The notes under the pieces were generated by a model. It did no database searches and was not told where the DNA came from. It saw only the letters and a program-made list of their open reading frames with translations. Below, in pieces: positions 11,268-22,729 of a DNA stretch of 64,000 nucleotides. The position numbers were made by a program, and so were the translations under genes. Numbering within the stretch: the first letter of the stretch is position 1; every line of letters starts with the position of its first letter. This DNA comes from Wurfbainia villosa (taxonomy: Eukaryota; Streptophyta; Magnoliopsida; Zingiberales; Zingiberaceae), in the NCBI GenBank assembly GCA_025175895.1, contig CM046000.1, forward strand, positions 34,136,720 through 34,200,719. Reading direction: 5' to 3'.

Positions 11268-12743
11268 ATGCAAGATGAATTGGCTCAATTTGAAAGGAGT
11301 CAAGTATGGGAGTTAGTTCCTAGACCTAATGTCAACACCATCATTACTACAAGATGGGTCTTTAAAAACAAACTAGATGACCAAGGAAATATTACTAGGA
11401 ATAAGGCAAGGTTAGTTCCAAGGGGCTTTAATCAAGTTGAAGGACTTGACTATGATGAAACATATGCCCCGGTTGCTAGGTTAGAATCTATTAGGATCTT
11501 ATTAGGGTATGCCTCTTATATGGGTTTCAAACTCCATCAAATGGATGTTAAATCGGCATTCCTAAATGCGTTCATTAAGGAAGAGGTATATGTAGAACAA
11601 CTTCCCGGGTTTGAGAATATGGACTATCCAAACCATGTATACAAGCTTAGAAAAGCATTGTATGGTTTGAAACAAGCTCCTCGGGCTTGGTATGAAAGAT
11701 TATCATCTTTCTTAATCTCTAAGGATTTTAAGAGGGGTAGTGTAGATCAAACTCTATTTATAAAGTCAACATCAAAGGACATTTTTGTAGCCCAAGTATA
11801 TATTGATGACATTATCTTTGGGTCAACAAATGATGAACTTCTTCAAGACTTTATTAAGAATATGAAAAATGAGTTTGAGATCAATCTAGTTGGGGAACTA
11901 AATTTCTTCCTAGGATTACAAGTCAAACAAACAAGTGAAGGAATTTATATTTACCAAACCAAATATGCTAAGGAAATGATTAAGAAATTTGGTTTGGAAA
12001 ATGCTAAAGTAGTGTCAACCCCTATGGAAACTAATACAAAAATAGATAATGATCATGAAGGAAAATAAATTAATCTTACACTCTATAGGAGTATGATTGG
12101 TAGCTTTTTGTATCTAACCGCTAGTAGACTCGATATATTATTTGCGGTTGGTATGTGTGCTAGGTACTAATCATGTGCCAAAGAGTCTCATTTAGTTGTC
12201 GTTAAGAGAATCTTAAGATATATTAAAGGCACACTAAATGTAGGACTATGATACCCTAGGACTAGGTCTTTTGATTTGGTTGGGTACACTGATTCTGATT
12301 ATTCCGGTCGCAAATTGGATAGGAAGAGTACTAGTGGTGGATGCCAACTCCTTGGGTCCTCCCTAGTTAGTTGGAGTAGTAGGAAGCAACCTTGTGTTGC
12401 CTTATCCACCACCGAGGTCGATTATGTGGCTATGGGTGGTTGTGTAGCTCAACTACTATGAATGAAACACACTTTAGAGGACTATGAGCTATCTTACTCC
12501 AACATGAAAGTATTTTGTGATAATGTGAGCACCATAAATTTGACCAAAAATACGGTGCATCACTCTAGGACCAAGCACATTGAAGTGAAATATCACTTCA
12601 TTAGGGATCATGTGGCTAAGGGGGACATTAAGCTTAATTACATTGAATCTAAGTCCAACCTAGACGACATCTTTACCAAACCTCTTCCCGAAGTAGAATT
12701 TTCATCACTTAGGAGAGAACTTGGGATGTGCTTAGTTGAATAA
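11268..12743 (+). pseudogene. Copia X reverse transcriptase and RNase H
   Basis: Frame 11268-12068 holds almost all of RT: RWVFKNKLDDQGN, ARLVPRGFNQVEGLDYDETYAPVARLESIR, MDVKSAFLNA, ALYGLKQAPRAWYERLS, and the catalytic box as YIDD where the usual form is YVDD. RNase H follows in frames 12276-12461 (GYTDSDYSG) and 12462-12743 (VFCDNVSTINL, HHSRTKHIEVKYHFIRDHV). Stops lie at 12066-12068, about 12250 (Trp to TGA) and 12459-12461 (Trp to TGA). The last stop is shared with the minus-strand X copy. Most of these stops fit C-to-T or G-to-A transitions, as expected of methylated repeats. Confidence 0.88.
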
Positions 12744-13797
12744 AGGTGTAGGTTTGCATGATCCTATAGAAATCCTAGGATTTATACCTTTAAGCATCTC
12801 ACAAAATCCCTAAGAAACCATGACTTTTGTATTGAGCCACATAGACAACATATGAGATGTTAGAAAGATGCACTTGGTTCATCATGCTTTATATGATGCA
12901 TTATTATGGACCATAGTGTCATCTAGAGACTTTAATTCTTCATTGGACCAATCATTGGGAAGGCTTATACACAATTGATGTGCATATAGCTCTAAGAATG
13001 TGATTAGAAATGTCAAATAAAACATGATTTAAACTATGTTTATCATATTTTGAAAAACAGTTTTCAAGTGAAACACAAAAGTAATACAAAGTTTGCAAAA
13101 ACATTAGAACTTTTGTTGGTTTCCAAGTTTGTATCAATCTTGAAATCTGGAAAACATATATTTTTCAAATTATTTTTCCTTGATAAAGAATGATTTCAGA
13201 AATGTGTACACAAAATTTTGTGATTTTTTGAGGTTTCTAGAATTTCTTACGCATTTCTGAAGTTGGGTTGAAAAGGCTGAAATTCGGATTTCAGGCACAT
13301 CAGTCGACTGCATCAAAAACCAGTCGACTAATACACTGTATTTTCTGATTAAAAACTCTATTTCCTACATTTAAGTGTCTCTTTGAATGTCCTAAAACTA
13401 TGGTATGATAATCTTTTGTATAAACAAGTTTTTAGGACTGTTTGATGTAATGTTTTAGGGCGAGTTTCATAATATATATCTTTTCATCCCTAAACTTACA
13501 TTGTTGGTGCAAAGTTAGGATTTAACCTTCAATCTTTTGTTAGCCTTTGCTCCACAAGTTAGTCATTCATCATGAACCATATCTTGGATTAAGGGGGAGC
13601 TTAATTTCAATTTTATACCTTAGTTCAAGATTACAACAAATTTAATTCTTTTATGAAATTTATGAATCCTTCTCTTTTTGATGTATGTCAAAGGGGGAGA
13701 AGGAATGTTTACGTTAGAATTCATATTGGAAATATGATTATGTGCATGTTTTAAAGACCTAACTTAAATGATTGCCAAACATCAAAAAGGGGGAGAT
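12744..13797 (+). other. Copia X 3' non-coding region with polypurine tract
   Basis: About 1 kb without a supported gene lies between RNase H and the LTR; no env-like frame was found. Several blocks match the TR-GAG 3' region: an ATCATTGGGAAGGCTTATAC box near 12951, a 'tttgtatcaatct' box near 13129, GTCGAC-containing motifs near 13310 and an internal LTR-start mimic TGTTGGTGCAA at 13502-13512. It ends with the tract AAAAAGGGGGAGA just before the LTR. Confidence 0.8.
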
Positions 13798-15044
13798 TAT
13801 TGGTGCAATAATGCCCCAAGCATTTATATGTTTTGATGTTTGGATAATCATCTAAGTTAGGCAATACTTTGTGATCTAATTGTGAACGTGTTTACGTGAC
13901 AGGGAAAACCAAGTATGAAGACTTGGTAAAGGCAAAGTTCAAGTATGATCTTGGCAAGAGAAGTCCAAGGAAAAGGTTTGGCGGCATAAGACCAAGCATG
14001 TAGTCTTGGCGGCGTTAAGTCCAAATGGACCTTGGCAAAGGAAGTCCTAAGGCAAGTCTTGGCAGCGTAAGCCCAAGCATGTATTCTTGGTGGCGTAAAG
14101 TCCAAGCGCACTTTGGCAAAGGAAAACCCAAGACATGACAAAACCGAAGGAAGCTCTTGGAAGCAAAGCGCAAAGGATGAATAAGTCGTGAACTCGGAGA
14201 GATCGTGGAGGCACAAGGCTTAAGGAAGAACTAGAAGGTTGAGTCTAGGTATAGGGAGTCAATTCAAGTATGAATTATTCATACTTGACGAGTATTAGTC
14301 GATCGATCGACGTATCGGTCGGGATATGATCGATCGATTGTTTGGGTGCTCGGTAGTCGGTGAAAAGTCGACAAAGCGATCGGCCTAGTCTTGCCGTCGT
14401 GATGTTGCCATCGATCGCCAATCCGATCGGTGATCGACGATAGCGAGCACGAATGGAGTCTCACTCGACTCCGTGCGGTGATCACTCGACTGATCACTTC
14501 ATCAATCGACTGATGAAGTGATCAGTCGACTGATCAGGCAGCCATTGGAAATTGCGGCTGCGTATCTCCGCGGATTTGCTTCGTCAGAAGCCGTTGGCTT
14601 CGGTGACAGTCAACTGATGTTGTACATTAGTCGACTGATTGTGGGCCAACGGGAAAAACAACTCTCTCTCTATAAAAAGAGGGCTTGTGGTGGTTGAAGG
14701 GGTTACGACTTACTTTGTGATCATCCTTTCAAGCCTCCACGAATTTTCCAAGCTTTCTAGTGTTTTAATTTCCCTCCTCCTCTCTAAACTTCATATTCAT
14801 CCTTTGTAAGAAGAGGAGGGTTGTTGTAAAAAGAAAGCTTCATAGTGAGTTTGCTTAGGGTTGGTCCACCTTAAGGATCATCGTGGAGTAGGAGCGTTAT
14901 CTCCGAACCACGTAAAGGATTTGTGTTAGCATTGTATTTTCATTTCATTTATTATTGTTGTTTTTGTTTGTGCTTTCACTAATCTCTTTTGTAGAAACGA
15001 AAACAAGCTATTCCCCCCCTCTAGCATTCCAACGATCCCCTATA
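13798..15044 (+). repeat. Copia X 3' LTR
   Basis: It begins TATTGGTGCAATAATGCC (decayed TG) right after the polypurine tract and ends near AACGATCCCCTATA. Both ends were set by alignment to the X LTR pair at 28760-30096 and 35892-37264. It contains CCAAG/CTTGG hairpin units (13900-14160), a CGATCG-rich patch (14290-14450), a perfect palindrome ATCAGTCGACTGAT at 14521-14534 and a TATA box at 14671. The downstream flank is the LTR of TR-GAG4 in the opposite orientation. Confidence 0.82.
14671..14678 (+). promoter_or_regulatory. TATA box in copia X LTR
   Basis: TATAAAAA follows a short CT-rich run in the LTR. The same box sits at the equivalent place in both LTRs of the minus-strand X copy (29155-29162 and 36292-36299). 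It is the likely core promoter; about 330-370 bp of transcribed LTR would follow. Confidence 0.6.
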
Positions 15045-16167
15045 ATTTCCTCCTCCACGAGCTCCCTTTAAAGTTGCTGCCTGGGCTGGAAATCGCTGAT
15101 CAGTCGACTGATCGGGACCATCAGTCGACTGATGTCACTATTGTCATGAGACAACGGCTAGATCCATGCTGAAAAAATCCAACAGATCCATCATCAGTCG
15201 ATTGATCATACCCATCAGTCGACTGATGGAGCCTTCACTCGACTGCTACCTCCCGCAGTCGAGTCTCGACTCTATTATGTGCCCAAATTCTTGAGCACCA
15301 GTCGATTGATAACACGATCGGTGCCGGGCCGAGCCGATTGATCGCTACCGCAATCATCGCCTACCTCGCAATCATTGCCTACCTGGCAATCAGCTGGGAG
15401 ACTTCCCACAGTCAAACCCTAGTTGACTCACACCAGTCGATTACCATATGACACCAATCGACTGGCACACCTCAAACATGAGGTTTTAACCCAAGTATAG
15501 TGCCCCCATACTTGCTAGACCACCCTTAGCTTAGACCTAAGCCTTCTAGCCAACTCTGTCAGTCTCTCACCTCTCGGATCCCTTCAAGTCATTCATGACT
15601 TGTTCATCCATTGTGCTAGCCTTCAGGTGCTTCCATTATCTATGTCATGCTAACGGTATCTACACCGCCAAGGCACATTGGACTTATGTTGCCAAGACTC
15701 CGCTTGGACTTTATGCTGTCAACCATTGGACTTATGCTGCCAAGATTCCCGCTTGGACTTTACACCGCCAATATCAAACCCTTGGACTTCTCAAATGTCA
15801 AGTACACAAGACTTGGACTTTCACCGCCAAGACTACACCCTTGGACTTACGTGGCCAAGACTTCCCCCTTGGACTTTCCAAATGCCAAGACTCAAGCTTG
15901 GACTTTCCCTTGCCAACCCATGTTAGACTTTCCATGCCAAGACCCATGCTTGGACTTTCCAATAATCACATGGTCAACCCTAGTCAACCATCAAAATCCC
16001 CCTCGAGTCAAACTCGAGTCGGTCAATCATGACCCGGGTCGATTGAACAAACAATCTCCCCAAAACATTATCAGACATCAATGTCAAATCTCCATGTCAA
16101 ATATCAAAACATCGCTCGAGTCAAACTCGAGTTCGGTCAATCATGACTTGGGCCGATTGCACCAACA
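15045..16167 (-). repeat. TR-GAG4 3' LTR (truncated)
   Basis: It starts (minus strand) TGTTGGTGCAATCGGCC at 16167, next to the polypurine tract. It shows the twin GACTCGAG boxes, about ten CCAAG/CTTGG hairpin units (15670-15960) and several GTCGAC palindromes (15099-15112, 15120-15133). The end is missing at 15045. The open frames of up to 178 codons inside it (for example 15647-16183) are repeats read as protein. Confidence 0.82.
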
Positions 16168-18084
16168 ATCTCCCCCTTTTTGATGTTTGAGAAAAACACA
16201 TACCTTTGAGTTAGAACACTAACTCAAATTTTCTTACCAATTATCCCAAATTGATATTCCCAAACATTCTCCCCAATTCTCTGAATTTACAATTGATAAC
16301 ATCAATTGATAATACTCTCCATAACATTCTTTCCCAAAACATTCTCCCCCTTTTTGACTAACATCAAAAAGGTTTTCTCTCCAAGGAGGTCAATGTCTCA
16401 TGTCCCAATGAGATCTTACAATCTCCCCATTGGTCCAAAAATACCTAGGATGCCTACCATCTTCCTAGTGATAAGTCCCATATCACTCAAGAGAGGCAAT
16501 CCTATACACTCTCATAATTTCCAAATTGGGTATCTCAAAATCCCATTTTCCCCCTCATGAGGAAAAATACCATCCATCATCCCTTGTTGGATACCTCCCT
16601 CTAAAGGCTTGCTCTCCCTTGACCATTGCACCAACAATGCCCTTGGGAAGTCCCTAAGCCAATAGGAACTCTAAACCATCAAAAATAAGGTCTAAAGTTC
16701 AACCTTGAACTTTTCCACCCTTAAATTTGATTCATCACCCTAACACCTCTCCTAATCCATATCTAATGGATTTTCACCCTTTATAATGCTTCCTAAAGCA
16801 TATTCTAGGGTTAGGAGTGATTAGAAAACTTTACCATGGCTGAAAACGGGCTAAACAACCTTGTTTTTTTCGAAATCAGCCTGGAAGTTGACTCTATCAG
16901 AGATCAGTTGACTGCCACTCTCATTAGTCGACTGCCACCAAGGGCAATCGCCTGATAACTAAAAAATCAGATTTTCAGTTATTAGATTTGAGTTTCAGAA
17001 ATGCATAAATAATTATACTTATATCTAAAAATCATGAAAATTCATACGTATAATACTTATGACCAATACAATGGGTGAAAAATCATAGAAAAATATTTTA
17101 CCCATAAAATATTGAAATTAATACAAAGTTCAAAGGTGAAGAAAAACTTCAAAGTTTTAGCTCACTTTGTATCAACTTCATCAATGGTGATTGCTATCAA
17201 AATATAAGCTTCACTAAGGTTTTCTAAAAGGATTTTAAAATGTTTTTGAAAACCTATATTGGATCATATTCCTTGGGATTAATGTACATGAATTGTACAC
17301 AAGCTTTCCCAATGATCCACCTCTAGTAAAAGATGAGTTTTAGTTCAACTAGATGAAAACACTATGCACCTTGAACTCAACTCATATCCTAGCATCTCAC
17401 ATGTATCTAGGATGTATAAAACACACTCAAGTCAATGTGATGTGAGATGTGGGTTTTGGTTATCCTAATCTAAGGCCTCATGCATTTTCTAAGACAACTC
17501 TACTTGATTCCCTTATAAATGAGACTTCAAGTCATGTCATTATCCTTAAATCAATTTTAAACAAATTAAATGCATGAATGATCATGACATAAATGATAGC
17601 AAATATTAAGCATGGCCAATGATCATAATGTCATGGCATATGATATAATCTAAAAACATATGACATCAATCCTTAATCCTAAACATGATCATGACATATT
17701 AAATAATTAAAAATAGATATGATGTCATGGCATGTTATATGGCAATCAAGGCATGACAAATAAAAGGTATAGGTATAAGAATACCGAAATTTAATATTAG
17801 TTGTCATTTGATATAATTAAGTATATTTTGCCATATTACCACTAATCTCCCAAGTGTGCCAAAAACCCAAAATGACACACTATGACCTCTAATCCTAAAT
17901 TGTGCCAATTTGATAGAATTATCAAACTTCTTAAATGATATTGGCACATTCTAAAATCTTTTAGGATCATAATATCAAATCTATTTCCAAGGTATCCATA
18001 ACCTTGAAAATTACCTAAAATGTCACCTTTACCATGGTTAGGTTAACTACCCTTCCATTTAAAATTGGCACACCCTAAACCCAT
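16168..18084 (-). other. TR-GAG4 3' non-coding region
   Basis: No gene is seen. From right to left it repeats the blocks of the other TR-GAG copies: 'tttgggtttttggcacact', a run of 'catgacatcatg'-like words (17580-17760), ATAAGGGAATCAA, 'gaagttgatacaaa', GTCGAC motifs (16900-16940), the CTAACCCTAGAATATG box (16800), the internal LTR-start mimic at 16624-16635, 'agatctcattgggacatgag', and the polypurine tract TTTTTGATG-flanked AAAAGGGGGAGA at the LTR edge. Confidence 0.8.
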
Positions 18085-19740
18085 CTAGCGTGAATCGATC
18101 ACGCTCTTAGAAACCCAAAACATATTTGAGCTCCTAGGGTTTACTAGGTATTCCTTAGGGATAACCTCCCTAAATACCTTCCTAATGACCCTTCTAGGCT
18201 TGTTAGCCTTGGTCATTTGAGTCTTGCCATGATTAACTCTAGGGGTGACTCCCCTTGTAACCTTCTTAGTGGCCTCCCTAGGTTTCCTTGAAACCCTAGC
18301 CACTAGGCACCTACCTTGGTCAACCTTAGGGATGACTTCCCTATTGACCTTGGTTTTCCTAGCCCTAGATTGAGTTCCATAATCAAATGGAACATTATGG
18401 TAGGTCTTTTTGGGCTTAAGCTTGCCCTTGGATGGTTCTTGTTTCCTAGGTCTTTGACTTTGACTCCTAGACCTAGATTTTTTATCATTTGACCCTTTAA
18501 TTGAATTTTGTATCTTTGCAAGGGTCTTTTCAAATTTCTCAAGCCTTGACCTCAAGGCTTGATTTTCCTTTTCTAATTTCCCAATTTTTGAATTTTGATT
18601 TATTCCTTAGGCATTGTTCTTCCTAGGTATATGCCTAGTCCATTTAGGGTTAAAACTTAGGTGATCTTCAATTTTCCTAATAGATTCCCTACGTAAGGTT
18701 TTTCTAGGGACATTAGTCCCAAATTTCTCCTTATTTCCTAAGTGGACATTTTTAGCTTCTAAATAAAAATATTTGTTATTCCTAGCATGCTTTTCATGAT
18801 AAATTGCAAGAGAATTAAAATTCCTAGCATGCTTTTTGACATTTAAATTAGAAGGAGCATTACTAAAATATAACTTAGGGTTAGCCTTAGCTCCCCCTAC
18901 ATGTGATGCTCAATTTTGGGTCTTTTTGCTCCCCCTAGGGAATTGACTCCTATAATGCCCCGGTAGCAGGCATTTGAAGCAAATCACTTGCTCCTTGCTC
19001 TTTTGCGTTGAGGCACCGGTCTCCTTGACCTTTGGCACGGGTGGAGCCTTCTTGACTCTTTTTGGGCACTTACTCTTTTAGTGTCCAGATTCCCTACATT
19101 CAAAGCAAATTATATGATTTTTGTTTAAAACCAAATTGCTTGAGTTACCTAGGGTGGTGGTGAGGTTCTCTTGAGCTTGCTTTTCCTCTCTACCAAATGT
19201 AGATGGCTCCTCTTGAGGTTTCTCCGGTGTGGATGGTCTCTCCTCCTCCTCAATCCTTGAAGTGGAGGCTTCTTCCACTTTTTCTTCCTCTTCCACCGAT
19301 TCGGAGGTTGACTCCCTATCAACTTCCGAATCCTCACTCGCTTGTGAGGATGAGGATTCATCTTCGGCCTCCTCTTCTTAAGCCGGTGATGGGTCTTCAT
19401 GGAGCTTGGTCATTTCCCTCCAAAGCTCCTTGGCATCCATGCAATCACCTAGGCTACACAAGAAGCCATTAGGAATTGAATCAAAAATAAATTTGATTAC
19501 CTTCTTGTTTTTCTTGAATTGTTGGAGATGCTCCTCACTCCATCTATTCGTTTTGAGGAAGCCACCTTTTGGTCCTCTTGGATATTCAAATCCTTCCATT
19601 AAGATGGACCACTCCTCAAGGTCTCTCATCATGATAAAATCTTCAATTCTTCTCTTCCAAGAATTGAAGCCTCCTCATCCATATAATGCGTACGGGACCG
19701 GTGTGTTGATGTCCCATCCTAGTTGTTCTTAAACTTCCAT
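18085..19740 (-). pseudogene. TR-GAG4 gag (broken)
   Basis: This is a gag polyprotein of the copia UBN2/DUF4219 type without pol. The ATG at 19740-19738 is followed by an in-frame stop at codon 4 (MEV then TAA), which TR-GAG3 shares. Open pieces show the capsid-like region (MMRDLEEWSILMEGFEYP, 19632-19378), an acidic Ser/Glu-rich stretch, knuckle 1 (CFECRESGH then a stop, KSKC), knuckle 2 (CFKCLLPGHYRSQF, last Cys lost), and an intact basic C-terminal domain (18555-18085) with repeated VIPK motifs ending FWVSKSVIDSR. There are at least five stops, so no full protein is possible. Confidence 0.85.
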
Positions 19741-19792
19741 CTTCTTCCTCTAGCGGTTTGCTCCCAGTGGTTAGTCCGTAGAAGAGCTCCTA

Positions 19793-19804
19793 ACTCTGAT
19801 ACCA
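19793..19804 (-). other. Primer binding site (initiator tRNA-Met) of TR-GAG4
   Basis: On the minus strand TGGTATCAGAGT lies three bases inside the 5' LTR edge. It matches the 3' end of plant initiator tRNA-Met, apart from the last base. Confidence 0.8.
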
Positions 19805-19806
19805 AT

Positions 19807-21192
19807 TGTAGAAGAAATGTTGACCGCTAGAGGGGGGTGAATAGCGGCGATTTGTTGCGTAATGGATTTCGTTGTGTGCTTGTCTACAAATTTTCGTTAG
19901 CGCAGTGGAAATAAAGCACTAACAATACAAGCACACAATTACACAATCATATAATGTGGTTCGGAACCGAATGGTTCATACTCCACGGATCGAGCTCTAA
20001 AGAGCTCTAGCGATGCCAATCACACACCACTAATAAACACTCCTTCTCAACACAAGTCGGAGGCGGAGAAACCTCGTACAAGTGATCTTACAATAGTAAG
20101 AGATAAATACAAGAAATATACAAATGAAATATACAACAAGTAAAGAAAACAACACTTTACAATTGCTCTTGGATTGCTTGCTTTGTGGTTACTTGAATTG
20201 CACTTGGAGACCCTGATTTGCAGCAGCAAATCACCCCAAAACACCTCAAGAAACGATGGTGATTTCCTTCTCTATGAGCTCCCTTTAAAGCTACTGCATG
20301 GGATGGAAATCGCCGATCAATCGACTGATCGGGACCATCAGTCGACTGATGCCACTGTTGTCATGAGACAACGGCTAGATCCACACTGGAAAAATCCAAC
20401 GGATCCATCATCAGTCGACTGATCATACCCATCAGTCGACTAATGGAGTCTTCACTCGACTGCTACCCCCCGCAGTCGAGTCTTAACTTCATTCTGTACC
20501 CAAATTCTCGAGCACCAGTCGACTGATAACACGATCAGTCGACTGCTCGAGCCAGTAGTCGATTGTTGGGATACTTCTCGCAGTCAAACCCTAGTTGACT
20601 CACACCAGTCGACTGCCATATGATACCAATCGACTGACACACCTCAAACATGAGGTTTTAACCCAAGTATGGTGCCCCCATACTTACTAGACCACCCTTA
20701 GCCCAGACCAAGCCTTCTAGCCACCTCTATCAACCTCGCGCCTCTCGAATCCCTCCAAGTCATCCATGACTTGTTCATCCCTTATGCTAGCCTTGGACTT
20801 CTCAAATGCCAAGTACACAAGACTTGGACTTTCACCTCCAAGACTACACCCTTAGACTTATGTGGCTAAGACTATCCCCTTGGACTTTCCAAATGCCAAG
20901 ACTCAAGCTTGGACTTTCCCTTGCCAACCCATGTTGGACTTTCCATGCCAAGACTCATGCTTGGACTTTCCAATAATCACATGGTCAACCCTAGTCAACT
21001 ATCAAAATCCCCCTTGAGTCAAACTTGAGTCCGGTCAATCATGACCCGGGTCGATTGCACAAACAATCTCCCCAAAATATTATTAGACATCAATGTCAAA
21101 TATCAGTGTCAAATCTCCATGTTAAACATCAAAATATCGCTCGAGTCAAACTCGAGTTCGGTTAATCGTGACCTGGGCCGATTGCACCAACA
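19807..21192 (-). repeat. TR-GAG4 5' LTR
   Basis: On the minus strand it runs from TGTTGGTGCAATCGG (21192) to CTTCTACA (19807), 1386 bp. It holds a short CCAAG/CTTGG hairpin array (20790-20980), many GTCGAC palindromes (20337-20350, 20410-20423 and others) and a weak TATA-like CTTTAAAG at 20283-20290. Its partner is 15045-16167. Confidence 0.85.
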
Positions 21193-22729
21193 TTTTCCTT
21201 CTTAACATTTGATCATTTGACCCTCTAGGGCTTTCATCGATCTCCGATCCTTATTGATCCATTGAATTCACCTTGTTAGATGTTTGGTCCACTAAGCCAT
21301 CTAGACTTTCTTCTTGCTAGATGTCCGATCCACTGCACATCTAAACTTTCGTGTATGATGTCTTTGATCTACTAAGTCTTTTACCATCGCCTAGTATCTA
21401 GTCCAATTGACCTACTAGGGCTTCCAATTGCCTAGTATTCAATCAATATGACCTACTAGAGCTAGAGCCGACCCTGGGGGAGGGTTGCTGAGGCCCTCGC
21501 TTAGGGCCCAAAATTTGGTCTTTCACAAAAGGCCCCAAATTTTATAAAAGTACAAATCTTCACCATTTAAAAGACCCTTTTTTATTGTTTCGCCGAGGGC
21601 CCATTAAATTTTTCACCATTTCAGGACCAACTCTGACTAGAGCTTCTGCTTGGTTGAGCTATCTGCACATTTAACCAAGCCAACAGACCATAGCAAGACT
21701 TAGTTTTGAATATTTCTCAACATCAAAATCCAAGTTCGATTATATGACGCTTCTTGTTCCAACAATCTCTTCTTTTTTATTTATATCAATATAGTTCAAA
21801 GTTAAGAAAATAATAGATAAATTAAGCTTTAATGTTTTATTACATTTTAAAAAATCTCCCTCAAATTTAATTCTCCCCTGAATGTAATATCCCGGAGATT
21901 TTTTGAAAATACTTAAAATGTAACTTTTAAAACACCCTTCCCCTCCTTTATGCATGTTTAAACAAAGATGTTAACTTTTAAACCATATATCTATCCCTTT
22001 GCCATACATAAAAATATTGATTCAATGATGAAATAAAACTTTTAACTTTACTTATTTCCCCCTTTGAAAAAGAACGTTGACCGCAAAACTCCCCCTTTAT
22101 CATCCATAAAAAATTTGGAGACTATAAAAATAATTTTTGAAAATATTTTTCAAAATTTATTCCCTAAAGATAAGTTTAAGAATTTTTTCAAACAAAATGT
22201 TTATGAATTTTTTTGTCAAGTACTTAATAGATTTTTAAAATTTTGCTAATTGCTTAAAGTAATTTTTTAAAAGATATTTTAAGTCCAAAATGATAAATTT
22301 TTCTAGAAGATATTCAAGCAGAATTTTTCAAAATAATATTTGAAAAGTTTTTTTTTTTTTCTCTCCATGTTTTCAACTTTAATGAAATAGTTAAAACATG
22401 TAATGAAACAAATTAAAGCACGTGATTAAATCTTATTACCCAACATTTAAAACCCAACAAGTTAACATAAGCAAGTTAAACTTTTAATCAAGGTTGAGTG
22501 AGTCTTTAGAATTTAACCACACATCCATTTTGAGTTTTAACCAACTCTAGAAAATAATATTTGAAAATAAATCATCTAAGAAAGGGTTATTAAAGAAATG
22601 TGTAACTTTTATTTACTTGACTCAAATAATATTAAATGATCATCAAGTATAGGTACAAGTTAGTTATCAAAATGATCAATTTATATTTATATTCTTTGAT
22701 TAATGTCGATGCACTATGTCTATATCTAG
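21193..22729. other. Unassigned AT-rich segment between TR-GAG4 and the gypsy scaffold
   Basis: No protein similarity is visible on either strand; frames are short (72 codons or fewer) and low in complexity. A hAT-like MITE sits at 21463-21635. The part after about 21720 is AT-rich with long A and T runs. It may be host intergenic DNA or an LTR or leader of an element not otherwise seen here. Confidence 0.5.
21463..21635. mobile_element. hAT-like MITE (173 bp)
   Basis: The ends are imperfect 14-bp inverted repeats: TAGAGCCGACCCTG at the left, and a right end whose complement is CAGAGTTGGTCCTG. All differences are transitions. An 8-bp direct repeat ACTAGAGC flanks it at 21455-21462 and 21636-21643. 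An 8-bp target duplication with such ends fits the hAT superfamily. The interior carries 'aggccc' and 'gggccc' words common in plant MITEs of this sort, and no coding sequence. Confidence 0.7.

Larger units (their letters stand above)
8240..15044 (+). mobile_element. Copia family X (SIRE-like), plus-strand copy, 5' truncated
   Basis: The order gag (partial), protease, integrase, RT, RNase H, about 1 kb of 3' non-coding DNA, polypurine tract and LTR is seen on the plus strand. Protein motifs such as ALYGLKQAPRAWYERLS and the YxDDIIFGST box are typical of the SIRE/Maximus copia lineage (family knowledge; no tree was run). The 5' LTR, leader and first part of gag are missing; the copy begins at a short GCATGAGC-type overlap with copia Z at 8240. 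The near-complete minus-strand relative lies at 28760-37264. Confidence 0.85.
15045..21192 (-). mobile_element. TR-GAG4, minus-strand gag-only LTR element (3' LTR truncated)
   Basis: Read on the minus strand: 5' LTR (21192-19807), initiator-tRNA-Met primer site, one gag frame, a long non-coding region, polypurine tract and 3' LTR (16167 to about 15045, cut short by copia X). No protease, integrase or RT sequence is present. The 3' LTR lacks about its last 450 bp, which fits insertion of copia X into it followed by loss of the far side. The flank after the 5' LTR begins TTTTC, but its target-site partner is lost. Confidence 0.85.

Noticed and set aside
12744..13797. Possible env-like gene of the SIRE-like copia
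   Set aside because: No frame longer than about 60 codons exists between RNase H and the LTR in either X copy.
15595..16183. Overlapping plus-strand frames of 145-178 codons rich in Trp-Thr-Leu and Pro
   Set aside because: They are the CCAAG/CTTGG array and GACTCGAG boxes of the TR-GAG4 LTR read in several frames; similar frames appear in every LTR of the family.
19203..19732. Plus-strand frames of 89 and 108 codons
   Set aside because: Antisense shadows of the TR-GAG4 gag acidic and capsid regions.
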